DNA from: Mycobacterium kiyosense
GTDB taxonomy: Bacteria; Actinomycetota; Actinomycetes; Mycobacteriales; Mycobacteriaceae
Assembly (NCBI GenBank): GCA_021654635.1
Contig: AP025179.1
Coordinates: 4,402,001-4,466,000, forward strand
DNA length: 64,000 bases
Reading direction: 5' to 3'
The notes under the pieces were generated by a model. It saw nothing but the letters and a program-made list of their open reading frames with translations, was not told the DNA's origin and searched no databases. The position numbers and the translations under genes were made by a program. Of the stretch, positions 58,252 to 64,000 are shown piece after piece (positions within the stretch are counted from its first letter, which is position 1; the number at the start of each line of letters is the position of its first letter).

Positions 58252-59409
58252 TCAGTAGGATCGGGGCAGGCCAAGCGACGTTTGGGCGACGTAGTTGAGC
58301 ACCATTTCGCGGCTCACCGGCGCGGTGCGCATCAGCCGGGTCACGAACCACAGCTCGGAAAGCCCGTATTCGTGCGACAATCCGTTGCCCCCGTGGGTCT
58401 GAATCGACTGGTCGAGCGCCTTCAGCGCGGCTTCGGAGGCAGCGAATTTGGCGATGTTGGCGGCCTCACCGGCAGGCTCGCCGGCGTCGAACAGCTCCGC
58501 GCTGCGCTGAGTTGCCATCCGACCCAATTCGACCGCGATATGGCATTCGGCCAGCGGATGAGCGATGCCCTGATGGGCGCCGATCGGTGCCGACCACACG
58601 CTGCGCTGCTGGGCGTAGTCCACTGCCTTGCCGATCGCGTATCGTCCGATCCCGCTGGACAGCGCGCCCACCAGGATCCGTTCCGGGTTCAGGCCGTCGA
58701 AGACCTGCCGAAGACCGTTGCCGGCCAGACCGATCAGCGCCTCTTCGCCGACCTCGACCTCGTCGAGGTACACGGTGAATTGTTTGTCCGGCGAGACGAT
58801 CGACGTGTCGATCGGCGCATAAGTCAGCCCCGGGCTGTCAGTCGGAACCACGAACAGCGATAGCCGGTTGCGCTGTGCGGTCGAATGATCCGCGTCCCGG
58901 GCCACCAGCAGGATTGCCTCGGACTGGTCCACCGCGGAGATGTAGTACTTCGACCCCGAAATCACCCAGCCGGTATCGGTGCGGCGGGCGGTGGTCTTGA
59001 CGTTGTGACTGTTGGAGCCGGCGTCGGGTTCGGTGAGGCCGAACGCCATCTTCGTGCTGCCGTCCGCGATCGGCGGTAACCATCGCCGCTTCATGTCCTC
59101 CGAAGCGTGGCAGGCCAGGATGCTGCCGCAGATCGCCGGCGATATGACCCAGATCAATAGCGGCATTCCTTGTGCGGCAAGCTCTTCCACCACCACAACC
59201 GCTTCGGCCATTCCTCCCCCGCCACCGCCGTAGTCCTCGGGTAGATGCAGGCCGAGCAGTCCGGCGGCGCCGAGGTCGTTCCACAACTCCTCGATTCCCG
59301 CGCCGGTGCGCCCGCGCTCCAGAAAGTACTCGGGACCATATCGCTTGGCGATACCGGCAACGCTCTCCCGGATGGCCTTATGCTCAGCTGAATCGTTGAT
59401 CAGTCCCAT
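58252..59409 (-). CDS. Acyl-CoA dehydrogenase
   Basis: The protein has 385 residues. GLHLPEDYGGGGG, FGLTEPDAGSNSHNVKTTA and WVISGSKYYISAV are the family's FAD and substrate strands. IQTHGGNGLSHEYGLSELW carries the C-terminal FAD contacts. It differs clearly from the acyl-CoA dehydrogenase at 54705, so the island has two separate acyl-CoA desaturation steps. It sits between the enoyl-CoA hydratase fusion (3 bases upstream) and the FAD oxidoreductase, all on the minus strand, as one operon. Confidence 0.93.
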   Translation of the reverse strand: MGLINDSAEHKAIRESVAGIAKRYGPEYFLERGRTGAGIEELWNDLGAAGLLGLHLPEDYGGGGGGMAEAVVVVEELAAQGMPLLIWVISPAICGSILACHASEDMKRRWLPPIADGSTKMAFGLTEPDAGSNSHNVKTTARRTDTGWVISGSKYYISAVDQSEAILLVARDADHSTAQRNRLSLFVVPTDSPGLTYAPIDTSIVSPDKQFTVYLDEVEVGEEALIGLAGNGLRQVFDGLNPERILVGALSSGIGRYAIGKAVDYAQQRSVWSAPIGAHQGIAHPLAECHIAVELGRMATQRSAELFDAGEPAGEAANIAKFAASEAALKALDQSIQTHGGNGLSHEYGLSELWFVTRLMRTAPVSREMVLNYVAQTSLGLPRSY

Positions 59410-59412
59410 GTC

Positions 59413-60628
59413 CTACCTTCCGGTGAAGCGCGGGGCACGCTTTGATCTGAAGGCCGACAGCGCTGCTGCGGCATCAGTGGTTTCGGCGGTGGCCTGCAGT
59501 GCCCCGATCTCGTGCTCGAGTTGGGTGCTCAGGTCGTTGTGCCACGAGTCACGCAGCAGTGCCCGCATCCGGGCGAATGCGCTGGTGGGTCCCTGCGCCA
59601 AATCGGTGGCCAGCGCCAGCGCCCGGGTTCTCAGCTCGTCGGCCGGGACGATCTCGTTGATCAGCCCCCCACTCGAGCGCCTCGGCGGCTTCGATCGGCG
59701 TATTCCGCAAGTAGGCCTGCGCGGCCCGGCGTGCGCCGATCAGTCGCGGCAGGTGCCAGGTTCCACCGCCGTCGCCCGAAAGCCCAAGCGCGGCAAACGC
59801 TGTCAGGAACCGGGTGCCCTCAGCCGCCAACACCAGATCGGCGACGTAGACGAAGCCGAGCGCACCGCCGGCGACGCCACCGTGGGCGGCGGTGACGATC
59901 GGCACGTCAACGCGGCTGAGCATCCGCAAGGCCTCATGAAAGGGCTTGGTCATTCGCGCCAGCTGTTCGCCGTACGCTGAGCCGTTCGAGTCGAAGCTGT
60001 CGATGTCGCCGCCGACCGACAACGACGGCCCGTCGCCACAGATCAGTACCGCGCGAAGGGATCGGTCGTCGGCAATTCGTCGGGCCACGACCAGCGATTC
60101 GTCTGCCATGCGCGGGTCGATCGCGTTGCGAACTTCGGGCCGGTTCAGGCGGACGGTCGCCACGGCGTCGGTCACGCGATAGTCGATCGTCGCCAGCGGC
60201 TCGCCGAGCGCCTCGACCCACGCGGCGCTGTCGGTCAGTTGTTCCAGCGACGTCATCCGCCCGTCGTCGGCGAAGCCGATCACGTGATGAAAGGCCGCGT
60301 CCAGCTTGTTGCCCGACCGCCGCGCCGTTCCCAGGTAGCGACCGACGACAAGCAGGCGGCCGTCGTCGAGCAGATGGAACGCGTCGGCATGGGCCATCAC
60401 GTCGTAGTGGCGACCGAGCTGCCACCAGAGTTCGCGGCGCATCGCGTCGGGGCCAACGTGCTCGCCCCCCACCCCCAACGGCAGGCCCGCGGTAGCGCGT
60501 CCGATGAACTCCGGATGCAGCAGCACCGCGAGTGTTTCGCGGTCGCCGGCGGCCAGCGCGTCGTAGAGCCGCCGAACAGCGCCGACCTTGGCGTCGTAAG
60601 GCGGCGATGCATCGGATGCGTCGGCCAC
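59413..60628 (-). CDS. NTF2-like domain fused to enoyl-CoA hydratase, one apparent frameshift
   Basis: Reconstructed length is 404 residues. The GTG at 60628 has GGGAGG nine bases upstream, better than GTG 60661 or ATG 60658. Residues about 10-125 are a SnoaL/NTF2-like cone (VRRLYDALAAGDRETLAVLLHPEFIG, RHYDVMAHADAFHLLDDGRLLVVGRY). About 130-400 is a crotonase: RLNRPEVRNAI, GGDIDSFDS, VAGGALGFVYVADLVLA, FAALGLSGDGGGTWHLPRLIG. One extra base in the C6 run 59665-59670 shifts the end; with five, EWGLINEIVPADEL continues normally to the stop at 59413. It hydrates an enoyl-CoA; the NTF2 half may help bind or isomerise a bulky ligand. Confidence 0.85.
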
Positions 60629-60674
60629 TGCTGGGAACCTCCCGTTCCGAACGAGCATCACTCGACAACTTATT

Positions 60675-60752
60675 TAATATCTGTTAGGCGACTCAGTGAC
60701 CAGCTTATCGGCCTATCCAACCCAGGCTAGCAGATTTTTCTATTATCTGTTA
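60675..60752. promoter_or_regulatory. Repeated TA(A/T)TATCTGTTA motif in a divergent promoter
   Basis: TAATATCTGTTA (60675-60686) and TATTATCTGTTA (60741-60752) differ at one base and are spaced 66 bases apart. They lie between the enoyl-CoA hydratase operon (minus) and the membrane-protein gene (plus). They may be operator sites of one of the nearby TetR proteins, or the -10 regions of the two divergent promoters. Confidence 0.4.
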
Positions 60753-60796
60753 AATTCTTTTCACCGGCTGGACGCGGCGTGGCCCGAGGAGGCTCT

Positions 60797-61558
60797 GTGA
60801 CAACGACAACACGACGGACGACGGCCGCAGGCGGGCGAAACAGGAGCTCGGACTACACAACTCTTCGGCTTGGCCTGTGGTCCGTGTGTCTGTACGCGGG
60901 CCTCGGCTTGCTGGGCTTCGCAGTGCTCGCCGGCTTCTGGCCACCGCCGGGACAAGACCTGGACGCCTCGGCCATTTCGCGCTACTTCCACGCCCACCAC
61001 ACCGGCATCCAGCCGGGGATGGTGCTGATGGTTGTCGGCGCTCCCTGTTACTACACCTGGAGCGCTGCGGTCTCGAAGATCATCGGCCGGATGGAAGGTC
61101 CGATGGGTGTGCTGTCGACCACGGAACTACTGGGTGGCCTGATGACGGGTGTGGTCACCGCGGTGCCTGCCGTCGTATGGCAGGCGGCGGCATTCCGGGC
61201 TGAAGTGCGCTCACCCGAATCCGTGCAGACGCTGTACGACCTCGGCTGGCTGTTCTTCGACCTCACGTTCATGTTCTCGCTGCTGCAGAGCGTGGCGCTG
61301 GGTGTCGCCATCCTGCTCGACCGGCGCGCACGTCCCCTATTTCCGCGCTGGGTGGGTTACCTGTGCTTTCTCACCGCGGCGCTCTACGTTCCGCTGAGCC
61401 TCGTGCCGTTTGTCCGAACCGGCCCGTTCGCCTGGCATGGGTTGCTGAACTTCTGGGCCGTTTTCGTGATGTTCTTCGTACTGATCGCCGTCGTGACGCC
61501 GTACGCGTTGCGCGCGGTGGGCCGGCTCGAACAAGAAGACTCCGCCGCTGCGAAATAG
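60797..61558 (+). CDS. Conserved membrane protein of unknown function
   Basis: The protein has 253 residues from the GTG at 60797, which has GAGGAGG five bases upstream; an in-frame GTG at 60779 is the alternative. I count about six hydrophobic segments (LWSVCLYAGLGLLGFAVLAG, MVLMVVGAPCYYTW, GGLMTGVVTAVPAVVWQAA, LGWLFFDLTFMFSLLQSVALGVAILL, WVGYLCFLTAALYVPLSLVPF, FWAVFVMFFVLIAVVTPYAL). I do not recognise the family. It is divergent from the enoyl-CoA hydratase operon and converges on the first AveC-family gene, 8 bases away. Membership of the lipid island is suggested by position only. Confidence 0.75.
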   Translation: MTTTTRRTTAAGGRNRSSDYTTLRLGLWSVCLYAGLGLLGFAVLAGFWPPPGQDLDASAISRYFHAHHTGIQPGMVLMVVGAPCYYTWSAAVSKIIGRMEGPMGVLSTTELLGGLMTGVVTAVPAVVWQAAAFRAEVRSPESVQTLYDLGWLFFDLTFMFSLLQSVALGVAILLDRRARPLFPRWVGYLCFLTAALYVPLSLVPFVRTGPFAWHGLLNFWAVFVMFFVLIAVVTPYALRAVGRLEQEDSAAAK

Positions 61559-61566
61559 CCTGTGGC

Positions 61567-62655
61567 TCAACGCCGTCGCGAGGTGGCAGCTTGACCGACG
61601 ATGCGGTTGGTGGGACTGTCCTTGGTCGCAATCGGGGAATGGCCGTCGGGGCAGTTGTAGGCGCTGCCGGGACCGCAGACCCCGCCGGTGCGCCATTCGC
61701 GGTCGACGAATGGCTTGGCCATTACCGCGTGCATACCCCAGTACGAGTACGGGATGTTGTACGTGACCAGCATCGCGAGCTGGCATGCGCCCATGATCGC
61801 CAGGAAGCGCGCGAAGGTGCGCAACCGGCCGCTGCGGATGCGCAGCGCGTTCAGGCCTCGTTCGGGCAGACTGCGGCCGTGGTCGTCGCGGAAGAAGTGC
61901 AGGCTCGCCAGAGCGGTGTAGGTGCCCGCCCAGCTGATCGTCTCGTAAACCGGGAACTGGTGGTCGGTGCCGGCCCACAGACTCAGCGCCGGCACCACGC
62001 TGCCGTAGTTGAACAATTGCGTACGGGTGATGAAGCTCTCCAGCACGATGTCGAAGACGCTAAACGCCAAGTAGGAATACCCGACGAGCCGCAGCCACGA
62101 CATCGTGGCGTTCTTGCTACGCAACCGGGCCATGAAACGAGAGCCGGCGTAGGCGGGAATGCCGACCAACCAGAAGTAGGCCGACAGCGCCCACAACGAC
62201 AACGGAACCAGCTCACTGTTCGGACTCGACCAGCCGGGGATATGACTGGTCCAGCTGCCGAAGTTTATCGACGTTGTGCTGTAAAGGAATTGGACGGAGT
62301 TCCAGTTGATCCAGGGTTCTTGAAAACACAACGTGACACAAGCCAGGAAGAAGAGGCCGTCGAAGGTGAAGCGGCCAGTCTTGATCTTGGGCCGGATCAC
62401 GAACCACCACAGGATGGCCACCGAGACAACCAGCGCGAAGATCTCCCAGCCGCGGATCAATACGACGTACCAGTCGGGTTCTGACCCCCGGCCCCTGGTG
62501 TTAGTGCGAAAGTCGCCGCTGACTATCCACGCGGTCCACACGTAGAGCATGAGTCCGAGCCAGAGCGCGCCGTTGAGAACCCACAGTCTGGCGGCTGAGC
62601 CGCGGTCGGCAGGACGCTCGTCGACGGTCTGCTTGGCCGCTGTGCCGAGTGTCAT
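61567..62655 (-). CDS. AveC-family integral membrane protein (spirocyclase family), copy 1
   Basis: The protein has 362 residues. At least six membrane segments are visible (VLNGALWLGLMLYVWTAWI, IFALVVSVAILWWFVI, FDGLFFLACVTLCF, LVPLSLWALSAYFWLVGIPAY and later ones), with FRDDHGRSLPERGL in a loop. NTM genomes carry many proteins of this type, annotated as spirocyclase AveC family by likeness to the avermectin cyclase/dehydratase. Reaction and substrate are unknown here. It follows a paralogue with 24 bases between the genes, so they are co-transcribed. A Cys-rich tail (GGVCGPGSAYNC) is shared with the paralogue's MCAYPG...NPCPG end. Confidence 0.8.
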   Translation of the reverse strand: MTLGTAAKQTVDERPADRGSAARLWVLNGALWLGLMLYVWTAWIVSGDFRTNTRGRGSEPDWYVVLIRGWEIFALVVSVAILWWFVIRPKIKTGRFTFDGLFFLACVTLCFQEPWINWNSVQFLYSTTSINFGSWTSHIPGWSSPNSELVPLSLWALSAYFWLVGIPAYAGSRFMARLRSKNATMSWLRLVGYSYLAFSVFDIVLESFITRTQLFNYGSVVPALSLWAGTDHQFPVYETISWAGTYTALASLHFFRDDHGRSLPERGLNALRIRSGRLRTFARFLAIMGACQLAMLVTYNIPYSYWGMHAVMAKPFVDREWRTGGVCGPGSAYNCPDGHSPIATKDSPTNRIVGQAATSRRR

Positions 62656-62679
62656 CGCACGCTTCTCTCAGCCCCGGCG

Positions 62680-63759
62680 CTACGGACGGGGAATCGAAAC
62701 ACCCGGACCGGGGCACGGATTGAGGCCGCGAGACGCCTCGTCGCCCGGATAGGCGCACATCTGGTTGATCATGTGCGACGGATATCCGTCCGGGAACGGC
62801 CCGGAATGCAGTGCCAGGAATTGATTCGGCACGAAATAGAAGATCGCGAACGCCGCATGTACGCCGCCGAAGATGGCCAGGAACTTGACCCATTGGCGCT
62901 TCGCCGGACCGGCTCGCAAACCGTCGATTCCGCGTTCGACGATGGTCCGGTTGCGGTCGTCGCGAAAGTAGCTGAGCGCGGCGATCGCGCCCAGCCCGAA
63001 TCCCGCGAAGAAGATTGGTTCGGTCAAGGGCAGCTGATATGTTTTGCCGGAATACAAACTCAGCCAACGGATTCCGCCAGGATAGGCGTAGATGCCCAGC
63101 CGCAGCAGGATCGATTCGATGATCGTGTCGATGACGATCAGTCCGAGGAACAGGATGGCCCACACCGCCCACGCTGACAGCGCCGGACGACGGGCCTTGA
63201 TCTTGCGGACGATGAAGAGAATCAGCATCACCTGGGAGAACACCAGAGCGGTGTAACCGGGTAGGCACACGAAGATGGGTTCGGGTAGTCGATCGGCGTG
63301 CGGGCTCACCCATCCGGGCCAGGATCCGGTGGCCCAGGCGCCGAAGTTGACCAGGCCGGAGTTGTAGAGCAGCGTCACCGATGTGTAGTTCATACACATG
63401 TCCCAGAAGAAGATCATCGCGCCCGACAGTGCGAGCATGCCGTCGGTGGTCAGCCGGCCCTCGCGGCGCCAGGGCCGAATTACCCAGGCCCACAGTCCTA
63501 TTGCCGCTCCGATTGGAATGGCGATCTGCAGCACCAGGAACAGGCCCTGTTGGCCGCCGCTGATCGGATCGACACCGGGGTGGCTGGGCCGGAAGTTCGG
63601 GCCGAGGATCCAGCGCGCGAGGACATAGAACTCGAAGGCCAGCAATGCGGCTCCGATGACTGCCCATACCACGACGGCCGGAACGCTCCGCCGCGATTCG
63701 GGCGCGGGATCGGCGGCCAGTCCGCGGGCCGGTGCCACATGCGTCGTGATTCGCGTCAT
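62680..63759 (-). CDS. AveC-family integral membrane protein (spirocyclase family), copy 2
   Basis: The protein has 359 residues and is paralogous to the gene downstream. Shared features are the NFG(A/S)W segment after the third membrane helix, FRDDRNRTIVERGIDGLR, and HAAFAIFYFVPNQF matching the YNIPYSYWGMH stretch. It has six or seven membrane helices and a proline-rich C-terminus (CPGPGVSIPRP). It starts 24 bases upstream of copy 1 and is the first gene of this pair. Enzymatic role is unproven for the mycobacterial members. In this island it may act on a ring-containing lipid or sterol. Confidence 0.8.
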   Translation of the reverse strand: MTRITTHVAPARGLAADPAPESRRSVPAVVVWAVIGAALLAFEFYVLARWILGPNFRPSHPGVDPISGGQQGLFLVLQIAIPIGAAIGLWAWVIRPWRREGRLTTDGMLALSGAMIFFWDMCMNYTSVTLLYNSGLVNFGAWATGSWPGWVSPHADRLPEPIFVCLPGYTALVFSQVMLILFIVRKIKARRPALSAWAVWAILFLGLIVIDTIIESILLRLGIYAYPGGIRWLSLYSGKTYQLPLTEPIFFAGFGLGAIAALSYFRDDRNRTIVERGIDGLRAGPAKRQWVKFLAIFGGVHAAFAIFYFVPNQFLALHSGPFPDGYPSHMINQMCAYPGDEASRGLNPCPGPGVSIPRP

Positions 63760-63840
63760 TGGCTCGCACTCCTTCGGCGCCGCGGTGGCGATCTCTGGCG
63801 AGCCTAGCTTTCGGAGTAACCACTCACAATAGTTGAATGA

Positions 63841-64000
63841 CTATTTACTTTGATTGACTTGGGCGGCTGACCGCAGCCGTTCCAGTTCGATCGCCTGATC
63901 CGCGACAATCCGACGCAGTGTCTCGTTCTCGGCCCTCACCTGATCCAAGTGCTCGTCCCGGCGACGCGCGGCAGTAGCTCGCGCCGCCCAGTAGTGGTCC
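63841..64000 (-). CDS. Partial CDS, charged coiled-coil C-terminus, unknown
   Basis: On the minus strand an open frame enters from the window edge and ends in a TAG at 63843-63841, giving 53 residues rich in Arg, Glu and Leu. RAENETLRRIVADQAIELERL has a heptad-like pattern and should be coiled coil. The rest of the gene is outside the window. Such tails occur in IS3-type OrfA proteins and in small regulators; I cannot choose. It is upstream of the AveC pair on the same strand, with about 80 AT-richer bases between. Confidence 0.55.
   Translation of the reverse strand, partial: DHYWAARATAARRRDEHLDQVRAENETLRRIVADQAIELERLRSAAQVNQSK

Noticed and set aside
63841..64000. Reading the edge frame as a transposase
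   Set aside because: Only a generic coiled-coil tail is present; no inverted repeats or DDE segment are visible in the window.

Overview
The window is high-GC actinobacterial DNA and almost certainly comes from a Mycobacterium. From about 31 to 52.6 kb (canA, oppBCDA, a GMC oxidoreductase, an SbcC/SbcD-like pair, a SixA-like phosphatase, lprC-lprB, an ABC exporter pair, lprA, a DUF4189 protein, a secreted C39-like protein, embR), and again at 0.2-3.6 kb (Rrf2 regulator, cysNC, cysD), the gene order matches what I remember of M. tuberculosis Rv1267c-Rv1287. Lipobox proteins, leaderless or GTG starts and 1-8 base gene overlaps fit this genus.

Region 1 (0.2-3.6 kb, minus strand) is sulfate activation. 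Region 2 (3.75-26.7 kb) separates cysD from canA, which are neighbours in M. tuberculosis as I remember it. It is a complete-looking PKS-NRPS cluster: a LuxR/LAL regulator, a glycine/sarcosine-type N-methyltransferase, a reducing PKS (KS-AT-DH-ER-KR-ACP) ending in a condensation domain, an NRPS (A-PCP-C-PCP-C-A-PCP-TE), a class A flavin monooxygenase, a single polypeptide joining an SDR to a CYP136-like P450, and an Rv2952-like O-methyltransferase. The AT has methylmalonyl motifs. The first A domain carries the classic serine code and the second a proline-like code. The simplest reading is a methyl-branched acyl chain joined to Ser, possibly a second Ser, and Pro, released by the TE and then oxidised and methylated. 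I do not recognise this cluster. Two flavin split-barrel genes and a large cyclase-like/ATPase regulator lie between it and canA.

Region 3 (31-52.6 kb) is the conserved backbone: carbonic anhydrase, peptide import, DNA-end-processing-like proteins, lipoproteins, ABC exporter and EmbR. The PknH kinase gene that sits beside embR in M. tuberculosis is not the next gene here.

Region 4 (52.8-64 kb) is a lipid or steroid-like catabolic island: two paralogous TetR regulators, thiolase, two acyl-CoA dehydrogenases, a phytoene-dehydrogenase-like oxidoreductase, an NTF2-enoyl-CoA hydratase fusion, a membrane protein and two AveC-family membrane proteins.

Quality caveat: at least twelve single-base indels interrupt otherwise well conserved frames in seven genes, including housekeeping oppB. 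Nearly all are one extra base in a G/C run. Removing the base restores the expected motif each time, so I read most as sequencing or assembly errors rather than gene death.
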